This document shows positions 22,723 to 34,844 of a stretch of DNA of 64,000 nucleotides, piece after piece (position 1 is the stretch's first letter; every line of letters begins with the position of its first letter). Below the pieces are notes generated by a model, which had not been told where the DNA came from, did no database searches, and was given only the letters and a program-made list of their open reading frames with translations. Position numbers and translations under genes: made by a program. Source of the stretch: Otis tarda (Eukaryota > Chordata > Aves > Otidiformes > Otididae); NCBI GenBank assembly GCA_026413225.1, contig CM048554.1, forward strand, positions 76,438,463 through 76,502,462. Direction: 5' to 3'.

Positions 22723-25700
22723 CTAGGAAGAAAGATTACTAATTAAATGTTACATACTCAGAAGACCTGCAACTATAGAGCTATAGAGCTTACTGGACTT
22801 CTACCAAACTCCAACCTAAAGACATCTAAGCGACACTTTAAAAAGAGTTAAAACCTACTAATCATGCATACCATTGCCTTGCTGTAACAGAAAGCAATAC
22901 AGAGAACTGACCTCACCCACACAGACAGCATTACAGAAAACATCACCCACACACAATAGGTTGCTGAACTCCATGGCTTGGGAGAGACTCAATATCATCT
23001 GCTACCAATTTATACTTACAATGGTCTTCTTCCATTTCAGATTCTACTACCTTAACAAAAAAAATCCCCAACACACCTATAAACCATATACCGTTTATTA
23101 CCGCTTACTGTATCTAAACAGATTACTTTAAAGCCTCATAACAAAATTGGAAAACAGAGTAAATTGCTAAAGAATGTTTTTTTAAATGTCAAATAATAAG
23201 TCTTGACTTATTATTGCTTGCACTTAGCATGACAAGGTCACTCCTAAAGATAAAATTAGGCTGGAAGCATTCCATATGCCAATTTAGGCTTTAAGTCCAA
23301 TTCTAAAAATAATTAACTTTAATTGCATTCCAGAACATATTATTAACTGTGAAACACAGAGATGACCACACCATTTTTAGTGTGACAGGTTCTAAAAGAA
23401 GAAACATGCATCAGAAATATTAAGATTGGTCTGTACAAAACACAAATAGAAATGGCTGTGTGCAAAAGCACCAGAAAAAAAAGATATAGGCCAAGGTTTA
23501 CAGGAGTGGTCTGTCTTGATAACCAGGACATGATAGACAGTAATCAAACAGACACGAAGAATGTGCTATTTACATCATGACCCTAAGGCATGTGCTCCGA
23601 TAAGGCTGTACCAGAGCACAGATGACTTGCCAGTAGATCTGCACCCTGATAATAGGCAAGGCTGACAACAATGTTGCACCACATTGTATGTGCTATTCCT
23701 CTTCTCATCATCCCAAAATGAAGGCAGACTGTAGCCATAAAGATATGCAAAAGGAAGAAACAAAGGTGCAGTTGTTGTCCATTGTCTCAGTTTCCTGGAG
23801 GATGAAGTTAGCAAGATTCTGAGGCAAGGAATAACACCGTAATTGTTGGCTCCTCAAGAATGTAAGAGATTTATCCAAAAAACAGTCAACATTGCCAAGA
23901 GGACTCAACAGCCAATGTCCTTTGTCCATATTTCTAACATGCAACTCTGACAAGTCTATGCTGACATAAGCACCTTTGTGCTTGCAAATACATGGACAAT
24001 AAAAGATTTGAGTGAGAAAAAGCTATCAAAGAATGAATGTCAATTAAATTGGTCAGATTTAAATTAACCATCTCCCCTCCCTTTCATAAGGTCTCATACT
24101 GAGTTTTGGTTCATTTCCTATATAAGTGAAGTTCTTAGGTGAGTCTATTTATCCTGAAACCTAAGATGGAAGAACAGGAAACTATCAGACAGAACTATGG
24201 ACTGCATTTTTTATTGTATGTTCCATACCAACTTGCTACAAAGGGGTTAAGCTGCTAATCTACAGAACAGTGATTTTATATGGGCATGTATGAAAAGCTG
24301 TTATGTATGTCTCTAAAACAAATACTGACAGAATGTGTACAGGTTAGGGATTAAATGAAACTGAAAGGCTTGTTTGGCTTTGGAGAAGCTGTGGCCAACA
24401 GACTATTTGGTTAATAAAAAGCTTCACTATTTCAGTAATACAAAAAACATTTAATCCAGTCTGTACAGGAATTATAGGTTCTTTCTCCTTCCCCAGAGGG
24501 ACAGGACACACAGAAATGTAATCTCAACAGTTTGTCTTAATGCAGTGAGCAGAAGTGACAGACTGAACAACCCAGCTCTGTACTGCAGAGCTGCCACACG
24601 GCAGGAAGTTTTCACACTAGCATGGATACTTAGCTGCCAGCTGTGAGTGCTTTTTCTTGATCACAAGAAGGAGTTGGAGGTACAAGAACAACAAGCTAGC
24701 ATCCTAATTACAATCACCCATACTGGAACATCTTGGCTTAAGCATTCCAGTGACATTCTACTTAACGGCAAGAGGAGGCAGAGTTGTGGCAGCCTTCAAC
24801 TAGAGTGCTACTAGCTAGAGAGTTTACATCTCATTCTTACAGTAGCCTGATGCTTTTTCAGCTTCAGTATTTGTTCTCCTTTAATCTCCATTTGTTTTAC
24901 AAGGCAATCCAGCTCCTGTTCTAGGTCTTGATGAACTTTGGAGTCTTGAGTCTCCTGTATCTGCTTCAGAAGTTCTTGATGCTCACTATTAAAGACAAGA
25001 ATGGCACACTAAGTATTCATGATATAGTGTCTAGGATTTCTTCCAATACTTTCAGTGTATTGCAGGAGCTGCTAGCCGTTTTGTCCAGAGTACAGCAATT
25101 TAGCACTATTTACCCGCTCACATAATAAACATTAATCTAGAACATACTCACACTAGAAAACAAGTTTTTCCAGTGGGTCTGATTTTCTCATTTCAAATTT
25201 GTAGCTGATGTGCATCTTAATCCTCACCCTTGCCATAGTCATAACAATTACATGTGTAATAGTGTGCAAAATGAGGATCTGGAAAGTGAACAGCAGCTGT
25301 GCAGCATGGTATTTTCACTTCCTGCTGAATTTAGTGCAGACTTTGAAAGCTTAGTGTAATATAGAAAAGTATTGATTAAATTAGTACATTAAATTTATAC
25401 ATTTTCTGACAGATAATTCAAATTAAAATACTCAAAAAGATTTGTAGTGAGGTGTGCTGGTTAACCAAATTAACCAGCTTAATTAAATGAAATTGTGTAC
25501 ATCTACTCAATCCCTAGATATCTGAACTAGTCAAAAACAGAGACCCTCTCTTATATAAAGGTCATGGCTTCTTTTCTGACTTCTGAGTAACCACTGCTCC
25601 TTGACAGTTTAATTGAAGCAATTGGTTGTTGCTATTAAAAAAAAAAAGCAAGCCTATCCTTGAATTGCCATGAGTAAGCCAAAGCTTTTTGAAGAAGAGA

Positions 25701-28700
25701 TTGGTTGCCAGTTTAAATTTTGCCACATCAAGCATTTCAAACCTGTGTCAACATCCTAACTGGTTTAACCAAGACATCCTCCTCTGTTCAAACCACAGCT
25801 CATCATGTTGATGTCTACTATGACCAGCTACATAGCTCTGCCCCACAATTGTACAAGCTTGCATTAATGGGAAGATACCTAAGAACATGAGAAGTTGTAA
25901 TCCACATTTACTTGCATGGCTAGAAAGATACATATGCTCCCATTTAACACATTAGCTTCTTACATACCCTGTCCATTTTCTGGCAGGAGACTGCCCCTCT
26001 TTCACAACCCCCTTACAGGACTGTCAAGTTCTCCTGCTAACAACAAGGAATGAGAATGAACAGCAGACAGTCTCAGCACAAAGACCCATCAGGTACGCAC
26101 ATACAGAGAGAATACAGAAAGAGTATAGGCTAGATGTTGTGACAGGACTATTCCTGCCACAGCTGTACTAATCTATTCTACCACCTGGACTGACTGCATG
26201 CTGCAGGCCTACTCAACATTAACACCACCTATGCAGCCTTCTCCAGGAGAACATTCTTGGTCTACTCTGTAGATCTCAGAATATATTTAAAATGTCTAAA
26301 AACCACAGGCCTGAAAGATTTTTCTTTTGCTGCAGGTGTTACTTCAGTAGCAGCTCAGGATGTGGAAGCAGAAAAACCCAGCTGAAGAGTATGTTGCTTG
26401 CCCACAAGATCAGCTAAACACCAGGATAGAAAGAATTCTTTGAATGAGGAAAATCCAACCAGTCAGGCCTGCTCAGGCCATTCTGTCAACAAGTAGTCGT
26501 ACACTTAAAACAGGCTAGGTTTGACTGCAGCACACCTGTAGCTTCACAGGGCTACCACTGAAGTCACTTTTACTCGTAACACCAGGGATGAGTACTCACA
26601 AGCTCATTTGGCCCAGCTCATCTTGTATGGTCCACAGAAGGTCTGAAAGACTTCTTGTGGCAGTAGGTGATGTGGAACAAGAGGATACAGGTTTTGAAAG
26701 TGCACTGTATCCTGAAATCCCAGATGTAGCTCCTCCTTGGCTTCGTGATGAGATACGTGGACTGTGATGCTTCATCATATGCAACACACTTTGTACGTTT
26801 GCACTAACAGAATGGCTGGAACTGACAGACTTAAAGCAGAATTATTAAGTGGTTTACAGAAGTGATTAACAATTACAGTAAAGAGACTTACTCAAACTGT
26901 AGATGCCAGTTTAGCTAGAATATTTGGTTTCGCTCACCTTCCCAGCCACAAAAGGTAGTTCACCAGCCCTTACATGTAAGTGTGAAAGGTGCATTTTCTT
27001 CATTGCAGGATTTCTCTGCCATAAGATAGACAAGAAAAGTAAGACAAGAAATTTAATTCTGTTGACCCAATAGCACAACATTAAACTTTTTTCTTTTAGT
27101 AAGTAAAATTCAAATAAACAAGCAGTGAAATGCATCAACTCAGTTTCCCTCTGGTTTAAAAAAATAATTTCCCTCCTGTATGTGGAAGGAGTAGGACTTT
27201 CCAACAGGTGAGACAAGTAAATTCCAGATGCATTTAGCAGATAGCTTGACAAATAGGTTGACATTAAAGAAACTGAACATTGCTTACTTAAGTTTGCAAA
27301 ACTACAGTTGCAAAATTTTGACTGACCTGTAACGTGTTGCAAAATGAATTCTCTTGATTTCAGCAGTCCCCCCAAAACACACCATCTTAAGATGCCTAGC
27401 TAAAACTGCTTTGGAAACTAATTTTGCCAGATAAGCCGAAAGGCAGCTAAGACAGGACATGGGGGTGGCAGAGGTTATTGTCATAAAATCATACAATCAT
27501 TTAGGTTGGAAAAGACCTTTAAGATCATCAAGTCCCACCGATAACCTAGCACTGCCAAGTCCACCACCAAACCATGTCCCTAAGCACCACATCTACACAT
27601 CTTTTAAATACCTTCAGGGGTAGTGACTCAACCACTTCCCCGGGCAGCCTGTTCCAACGCTTGGCAATCCTTTCAGTGAAGAAATTTTTCCTAATATCCA
27701 ATCTAAACCTCCCCTGGCACAACTTGAGGCCATTTCCTCTTGTCCTATCGCTTGTTACTTGGGAGAAGAGATCAACACCCACCTCACTACAAGCTCCTTT
27801 CAGGTAGTTACAGAAAGCAATAAAGCCTCTCTTGAGTCTCCTTTTCTCCAGACTAAACAATCCCATCACCCTCAGCCACTCCTCATAGGACTTGTGCTCT
27901 AGACCCTTCACCAACTTTTTTGCCCTTTTCTGGACATGCTCCAGCACCTCAATGTCTGTCTGTAGTGAGGAGGCCAAAACTGAATTCAAGGTGCAGCCTC
28001 ACTAGTGCAGAATACAGGGTGATGGTCACTTCCCTACTCCACTGTTTCTGATACAAGCCAGGATGCTATTGGCCTTCTTGGCCACTTGGGCACACTGCTG
28101 GTTCATATTCAGCCAGCTGTCGACCAACACCCCCCCGCCCAGTCCTCTTCCACTGGGCAGCTTTCCAGGCACTCTTCCCCAAGCCTGTAGTGTTGCAAGG
28201 AGTTCTTGTGACCCAAGTGGCCTCAGCCCATCCATCCAGCCTGTCCAGATCCCTCCATAGAGCCTTCCTACCCTCAAGCAGATCAACACTCCCACCCAAC
28301 TTGGTGTCATCTGTAAACTCACTGAGAGCACACTTTAGCCCCTTGTCCAGATCATTGATAAAGACATTAAACAGAACTGGCCCCAATACTGAGCCCTGGG
28401 GAACACCACTTGTGACTGGCCACCAACTGGATATGACTCTGTTCACTGCCACTCTTTGAGCTCGGCCATCCTGCCAGTTTTTTCACCCAGTGAAGAGTAC
28501 ACCTGTTTAAGCCATGAGCAGCCAGTTTCTCCAGGAGAATGCTGAGGGAAACGGTGTCAAAGGCTTTACTAAAGTCCAGGTAGACAACATCCACAGCCTT
28601 TCCCTCATCCACTATGTGGGTCACCTTGTCATAGAAGGAAATCAGGTTAGTCAAGCAGGACCTGCCTTTCACAAACACATGCTGGCTGGGCCTGATCCCC

Positions 28701-31700
28701 TGGTTATCCTGCACATGGACAAGGTGCCAGGTGAGTGCACTCAAGATGAATCGCTGCATAATCTTCCCTGGCACCGAGGTCAGGCTGACAGGTCTGTAGT
28801 TCCCCAGATCCTCCTGCTGGCCCTTCTTGTAGATGGGCATCAGATTTGATAACTTCCAGTCAACTGGCACTTGCCTGGTTAGCCAGGGCTGCCAGTAAAT
28901 GACGGAAAGTGGCTTGGTGAGCACTTCCGTCGGCTCCCTCAGTACCCTTGGGTGGCTCCCATCTGACCCCCTAGACCTGTGCGTGTCTTAAGTGGTGTAG
29001 TAGGTTGCTAACCATTTCCCCTTGGATTATGGGGGCTTCAATCTGCTTTCTGTCCCTGTCTTCCAGCTCAGGTGACTGGGTACCCAGAGAACAATTGGTC
29101 ATGCTGGTAATGGAAACTTTTCCAGTGAGGCACTACCAGCCCTAGCCCAGTTTTAATTACCAAAGGGAAAAAAAAAAAAAAAAGAGATATTCAGCACTGT
29201 TCTTCACTTTGGAAAGGGAGTAAAGTGTAGCAGACAAATCAAGTGCCTCTTACATCACCATTTTTCATAAATTCCTATCTTTGTGCGAGTCAGATGCTAT
29301 CAGCAACAGTATGCTAATAAAAACTTTCATGTTACCTTCTTAGTTTTTTTCTTCTGCCCGTTTTCCTTTTTAGGTTCATTTTGAGAGGTGACTGAAGACA
29401 TCAAAATTCTGTTTATCTCAAATCCTGTTTGAAGCTGTAGGAATAAGCAAAAAAAGAGAACAACCATTTAATGTAATATTAGAAGTATGAAATCACATGA
29501 TCTAATTAATTCTTTCTTTCACGCATGGAAAAGAACCAATTAAGGGCAGTATTAACTATCCTGCTTGGAAGACATAAGCTACACTTAAAAGCTGAACAGA
29601 TTCCTAGGATGGCAGGGTATGAGGCAGATATTGCAGCTCTGTCTTAGAAGTCCTCATTTTCATATTCAGCTGCAGCAGCTGTATTTTTCCACTGTGCAAT
29701 CAGCAACTGAGACAAGCCAATCCTGCTGCACGCTAGGGATCTGATCATAAAATCCAAAGAATATTAACATTTGGATTTTACAGTCTGGGGGCAGAGACAA
29801 CTTAGCCTGCCTGTTAGACTGAGGTCAAACCTGCTGGACAATCCTCGGATTGCTCTGTAGTTCAAAGTTGATATAAAGGCCCATGATAAACAGGATAATA
29901 GCCATTCTCAATTAAACATAGGACAAGGACTTTGTTTTGGCATGTGTAACAGTTTCGGATAAACAATGCCAGAGGTCCACCACGAAAGTGAGATTATTCT
30001 GTTTTTTCTGTCATCAAAAGGAAGTGAACCACCCCGCACCCTGTGTTTCCCAACCCAGACTCAACAGACCTAAATTGATCCTGCAGTAAACTAAGATGGC
30101 ACCAGTTTAGGACTCAGTTTACTACACCTAAGTCCTTTTTTGAGCAGATGTTTATACTACTGCTAAAGTCAGACTATCTGCTCTGGGAAAGTAACCCTTA
30201 CTATATTTTTCAGAAGATAAAATCTCTGCAGTGGCAAGCAGTTTAAGCAACAAACCCAAAAACCTGGAAGTTTTCAACTGTGTCATTCTGCCAGATTCTG
30301 GAGGTGGTCAGATACCTGGACTGATGAAAGCCCATCATCCTTGGATGAGGTATAAAAACTGATAACAGTGATGAATTAATTTAAGCTATCAGCTTTGCTT
30401 ATGGCTAGGTTCTTTCAATATTATTCTTCAGCTCTGCACCCCCCCACCCTGCCCCAAGGGAATGCCACCATAACCGCTCTCTTTCAAAATAGCTGCTATT
30501 TCTCAGTGAAGTAAGGTTTGGAATACTACTATTTTGCCACTTTAACAAAAGATTTCTCTGATTTTGCTCTCTTCAGCAAATACTTATCTCTCAGATGGAT
30601 CTGAGATGGCCCAATGAACTGCCAATGAACTGCTTTACAGAATAATGAATTATTCAAGCTTTCACTTAATGAACAATCTAACTACCCCTGATTAAAGATT
30701 TTTTCAAGTATAGTCCAGTATACTAGATTTCAGCAAATCTTAACAAAAAGAGGAAAACAAACAGAATAACCACCCTTACTTGGGGTATAAGGTTTCTTAC
30801 ACGACCACTTTTTAGTTACTGTTAGTTATCTGATTTACTTGCAGATTCTCTAGAAATTTATTTTCTACCCAGATCACTTATAGCAGCTTTGAGGCTGATG
30901 AACTGTATCATTAATACAAAACCAAGTAGAATCTTCCTTGATTGAGATATGCAAAATACTTGGTAAGCTTTCTACTATGTAGTTTATAACTGGTCTAGGT
31001 AGCATTCCAGGAGTTCTCCCTGGGTAATAAACATGTGGAGTTTAAATGTAATTTTTAAAAAGGCTATTTTGGACAGAGAAAATAGTTTTCCTTCGTAATA
31101 AAAAATAAGATAAAATAAAACCTTTTCAGTCTACCTGAGCAGTTTTGTCTTCTATTAGCTTACACTGATGCTCTTCTTTACAAAGCCTTTCTTCTAAGTG
31201 TTTGATCTTGTCCTGAATTTGAAGACAAGAATAATTAGTCACACTTCAGTTTGCCATGCTGAATAAGAAGTCTGAAGTAGCTTGCAATTGTAATCTGAGA
31301 CAAAACAGGACTGTAGGAATTTTTAAATCTCAGACTGAAAAAAAGACTCATGCAAACGAAGCCAAGGTGGCATTCAGTCAGGCATGCTTTATGATCTTAG
31401 CTTAACAGAGGAAACTTTTGCAAAACTTAGCACTATTAACAGTATGCCATACAAATTATATTAAATGAATGACTTCCAGTCTGTCATTCCATGCATGCTT
31501 ACTTCTGCAACTCTCTGAGTAGCAGTAAGTTTAAGACACTCTTTTTCTAGCACTTCAAGCTTTTCAAGTTTTGCATGCAGTTCCAACCGGTTCTGATCTT
31601 CCTCTTGCTGAAGCTGGGCCTGGAAAAAAGTAGAGCAAGAATGGAGCTGGCAGCTAACTGAAATTGTTTCAGACTCAAAAAACCAAACACACTGCAATAA

Positions 31701-34700
31701 AGGTGTTTAACTAGTTTAAATTTCGTATTTTTTAAATTGCAAAGTGATGAAAAACACCAGGCAGACAAAGAAGACTTAGTTTCCAGCAGCCTTTTTGTCT
31801 ACCAAATGTGCAAGTATTAGCATGGTTTTGCTCATTAGGAGTTCCACCTAGGGAGTCTTTTCATACAATTCATTGTATGGTTGTCATCAGCCAGTCAGAC
31901 AGTAAATTGCTTCTGTTTGCTACCACCCTGAGCAGAGCTGAGGAAGAATGATGGCAACAAAAACTTCAGATCTTACATATTTCTATACTTTTTAGCTATA
32001 TCACTACTTTTTTAGTATGCTAAAAGGCTTCACCTGTTGTTCTAAAAACATTTTCTTTTCCACTTCCACACTAGAAACCATTTTCCTCATGTAATCCAGC
32101 TGTTTCTCCAGCAGGGAGCAGCGGGACTGTGCTGCACTTAACTGCACGCTTATATCTACAGAGAGAAACAAAGATATTCAGTACAGCAATGGGGGCCACA
32201 CATTTAGCCAGTCTGTCATCTTATTGAGGAATTCTCTGTCTTCAAAACATGCAAGAAAAGTTTTGTTAGTCTGAACAAGTCATGTGGTTAAAATATATTT
32301 TATATGTAAGACATGAGAATCAAAATGTTTTTCCAGAGCTAGTCCCTAATATGAATTCCAAAGGTGTAAGCACTGCAGTTACTTTGATTTGTATCAGCAG
32401 ATATCTAATCAGAATCTGGTTTCTTCTCTTCTCCTCACTTTTCTCGTTAGCAGTGTTCTACATGTAAGCAGTTGCTTACTTATTGTAGGAGTTAAACATA
32501 CCACCTGAAATCTGCTTGTTCTTTAAAATAGCTTCATGGGTTATGCAATACTTGGTTAATATATGTAAAAACAAGACCTCAACTAGATTCAGAATGATCA
32601 GGCTCCTGCCCCTCCCCAATTTTGAAGCAAAAAAAAAAGAAAGGTGGGGTGCATTAATTAGCCATTTGTCAAAACAAAAAAAAAAACATTCCCTGGATTA
32701 TGCAGTCTTGGAGTTGCTGTGGCTACACCTTATCACTCACGAGAAATACCTTTCCTCTGTTGCATCAGTTCTTGATGTGCTATGTCCTTTTTGCAGGATT
32801 CATACTCTAAGGCTTTTTTATACTGAGCAGCTGCTACGGAAAGGCTGCACAGTTTATCTTCAGCCTGTGACTTCTCCAACTCTAGACAGCAGATCTTTTC
32901 TTGAAGAGTTTTCAGAGCTGCCACCACAGCTAGGAAACAATGCAACAGTTATACAATAAGTAACAGTTCCTATTATTATTATCATTATTATCATCATCAT
33001 CATTATCATTATTATTACAAAACAGTTAAACCAGCAAAATACTACCTACATGTTCTTCCTAGGATCACTCCTAAAATGAATTATATTCCCCAGCAGTACG
33101 CTAACACACTCAGAACATTTCTGGGACAAAAAGAACAGGTTTACTGCACACTGGGGTATAAATGTCCTATGAGCAAAGCTATTTTCACTCCAAATGGTAG
33201 CAAGTACAAAGAAATCACACCAAATTAAGTATAACAAACCCTGGGACTTCAGTTTACATAGAAGCAGGGAACACAGGTATCCAAGCCAGGTCACAAGTTT
33301 TGGCATAATGCAAGTGGTGTAGACAGATTTAAAAAAAAAAAGACATGAGGCTGGGGGAAATTAGACACAAAGGGACACTTTAGTAGAGGATGCATTTTAA
33401 AAACTTTATTGTTTCAAAAGGTAATGATTCAATGTCTAGTTTCTTGTACTGAATTATTTTTTGTTTAAACCACAGAAACAATTGTGCAAGATTTTGCTTT
33501 TAGCCTCAAATCAGTATGAGCCAAAATTATGCCAAAAATAGAAGTTGCAATTTCAGCCACAAGGAAAAGTCTACTAGCTTTCCAAAACCTGTACACACTT
33601 GTGGAAGTTTAAGACATGTTCTACAACAAGTCAAGCTTCTTTTTTGACATTTCATAAGCCTTGGTAATTTCCCTATACTAAGTCTCTCAGTAGAGGAACA
33701 CCCAGCAAATACTGCTAGCTACATAACAACTCTCATCAGCTTCCCATAGCCCCAATGAACTATAAATCTATCAATCATGAATCAATCAACCAATCAGACA
33801 CCAAAGAGTAGAAAGATTAAGTGAGACCACTTCTTCCATCTTTCTACCAGCATGTCAAACACTTCCTTGCTTAAACACTTAGCTGCATAACATTAAACCG
33901 AACATTTTAATCCAAAAACCCAAACTCTGTACAACAGAAGGTTATTACAGAAGCCACAGATTCTTGATAAGGGGAAAACAGTGAAAGAACAATGATCACA
34001 CACACATTCACACACAGCCTATCTCTGTGCAATATTGCGAAGTTGTCCATAATCATAAAACGTAAAATCATAAATCATAAAAAGTATGGTCTCCTTGTGA
34101 TTCACTGACCTCTCCAGACATGCTAAAGCCACTGAGCATTTGTGCTGTGAGCTCCAGAGAGTAATCACCCATTAAGGCACAGGACAACCATAGTGGAGCC
34201 ACATTTCACACAGATAAATATGCTACTAACTTTCCTGGGAGTCTGCTTTATTCACACGTTCTCCTGAGGAATCATACCACACAAAAAAAACCTTAGAAGT
34301 TATTTTAAGCTAGAGGGAGTTCAATAGCACCATGCAAAGCTGATTTCAAGTCAGTGTACCATACGAATGATCTTTTTTTTACTATATTTGAAGTCATGAA
34401 CTGCTTCTGCTGAGTTTGAAGCATTCTCCTTTGCTTTCAGAGGAAGTCTGACGATTTTAAATTAAACAACTTTCAAAGCCAAAGTTTATAAGGATGTTAG
34501 AAGACTTGCAGCAGTTTCCATTCCAGACGTATGACTTCAGGGAGACTACTCCCTCAGGACACATATACATCCTGTCTCAGTGTCAGTCTGATAACTGCAG
34601 CAAGTCATTGAACTGAGTAAAACAGAATGGGGAGTTTGCTCAAGAGATTTCACAAAGAACAATTAAAAAGATCACTTTAAGGACATATTTTGGCTTTACC

Positions 34701-34841
34701 TTGGTTATTGGGGATAGAAGGCCTGTCACCACCAACAGCTGCCAACTTCTTTGATTCTCTATAACCAAAGGCTGCAGGAAGCATCTTATCTGGTAGCTGA
34801 AGAAAGCTTCCTTTGAAACTGTTCTTTGATCCAGAATTCAT
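22492..34841 (-). CDS. CEP57L1: CEP57L1, centrosomal protein 57-like 1 (complete coding region, ten exons)
   Basis: Ten minus-strand coding exons join in phase with GT-AG introns to give 473 residues plus stop; human CEP57L1 is about 460. CEP57-family proteins are coiled-coil proteins of the centrosome with an N-terminal centrosome-localisation/multimerisation coiled coil and a C-terminal microtubule-binding region. Residues about 50-215 form the first coiled coil ([36 protein letters not shown]). A basic KKKTKK linker follows near 240-246, then ELPFVAGK near 265-272, and a second coiled coil at about 335-395 ([23 protein letters not shown]). The C-terminus ends VWEQQF. The wording is closer to CEP57L1 than to CEP57 (for example [18 protein letters not shown] and the WEQ end). 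The start is the ATG at 34841, three bases after the exon 2 acceptor. SESN1 lies head-to-head upstream and a CCDC162-like gene lies downstream on the same strand. No coding damage is seen. Confidence 0.95.
24841..24985 (-). CDS. CEP57L1: CEP57L1 exon 10, second coiled coil
   Basis: The acceptor TCTTTAATAG precedes TGAGCATCA and the donor is GCTACT|GTAAGA. The 145-nt exon encodes residues 349-397, with [14 protein letters not shown] and [19 protein letters not shown], which match the family's C-terminal coiled coil. Confidence 0.93.
26600..26829 (-). CDS. CEP57L1: CEP57L1 exon 9, start of C-terminal domain
   Basis: The acceptor CTGCTTTAAG precedes TCTGTCAGT and the donor is AGCTT|GTGAGT. The 230-nt exon encodes residues 273-348 plus two bases. 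It reads [15 protein letters not shown] near its start, resembling the ANVQ..LHLMKQHS motif I recall from CEP57. A serine-rich linker follows, then [15 protein letters not shown], which opens the second coiled coil. Confidence 0.92.
26938..27015 (-). CDS. CEP57L1: CEP57L1 exon 8
   Basis: The acceptor CTTATGGCAG precedes AGAAATCCT and the donor is GGGAAG|GTGAGC. The 78-nt exon encodes residues 247-272 and ends with GELPFVAGK, the family motif just before the C-terminal microtubule-binding part. The intron upstream of it contains the 1.6-kb CR1. Confidence 0.9.
27483..29115 (-). mobile_element. CR1 LINE, about 1.6 kb, with reverse transcriptase remnants
   Basis: This is the longest mobile element in the window, in the CEP57L1 intron between exons 7 and 8 and in the same orientation as the gene. 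Minus-strand frames show reverse transcriptase: [30 protein letters not shown], then [12 protein letters not shown] (the usual FADD catalytic box with A to T), then [17 protein letters not shown] and a C-terminal block RTRGNGLKL...[11 protein letters not shown]...[10 protein letters not shown]. Several frame changes separate these pieces. The 5' part, including ORF1 and the endonuclease, is absent. The 3' end is AACCTAAATGATTGTATGAT. Confidence 0.95.
29336..29434 (-). CDS. CEP57L1: CEP57L1 exon 7, end of coiled coil and basic linker
   Basis: The acceptor ATTCCTACAG precedes CTTCAAACA and the donor is AAGAAG|GTAACA. The 99-nt exon encodes residues 214-246: [15 protein letters not shown], then a lysine-rich tail ([12 protein letters not shown]). 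Such basic linkers are typical between the two halves of CEP57-family proteins. Confidence 0.92.
31135..31212 (-). CDS. CEP57L1: CEP57L1 exon 6
   Basis: The acceptor TTCAAATTCAG precedes GACAAGATC and the donor is GCTCAG|GTAGAC. The 78-nt exon encodes residues 188-213 ([18 protein letters not shown]). It continues the coiled coil in phase 0. Confidence 0.93.
31503..31619 (-). CDS. CEP57L1: CEP57L1 exon 5
   Basis: The acceptor CTTTTTTCCAG precedes GCCCAGCTT and the donor is GCAGAA|GTAAGC. The 117-nt exon (39 codons, phase 0 at both ends) encodes residues 149-187, with [20 protein letters not shown], a close match to the human CEP57L1 coiled-coil wording as I recall it. Confidence 0.95.
32034..32155 (-). 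CDS. CEP57L1: CEP57L1 exon 4
   Basis: The acceptor TCTCTGTAG precedes ATATAAGCG and the donor is CAACAG|GTGAAG. The 122-nt exon encodes residues 108-148 ([20 protein letters not shown], then [15 protein letters not shown]). It continues the heptad-rich coiled coil. It is not visible as a long ORF and was found by reading between flanking exons. Confidence 0.93.
32750..32929 (-). CDS. CEP57L1: CEP57L1 exon 3, start of first coiled coil
   Basis: The acceptor TTTCCTAG precedes CTGTGGTGG and the donor is GGAAAG|GTATTT. The 180-nt exon encodes residues 48-107, including [20 protein letters not shown] and [11 protein letters not shown]. This is the most conserved block of the CEP57 family centrosome-localisation coiled coil. 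Phase 1 at both ends fits its neighbours. Confidence 0.95.
32967..33017. repeat. ATT/ATC microsatellite
   Basis: Interrupted trinucleotide run of ATT and ATC units in the CEP57L1 intron just upstream of exon 3. Confidence 0.9.
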
Positions 34842-34844
34842 AGC
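34700..34844 (-). CDS. CEP57L1: CEP57L1 exon 2, first coding exon
   Basis: The acceptor TTTTCACAG precedes GCTATGAATTC; the ATG is at 34841. The exon encodes residues 1-47 ([15 protein letters not shown] at the start, RPSIPNNQ at the end) and one base of the next codon. The donor is CCAAG|GTAAAG. This N-terminus is low-complexity and weakly conserved in the family. A second in-frame ATG (residue 20) could be used instead, but the first fits the exon structure better. Confidence 0.9.
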
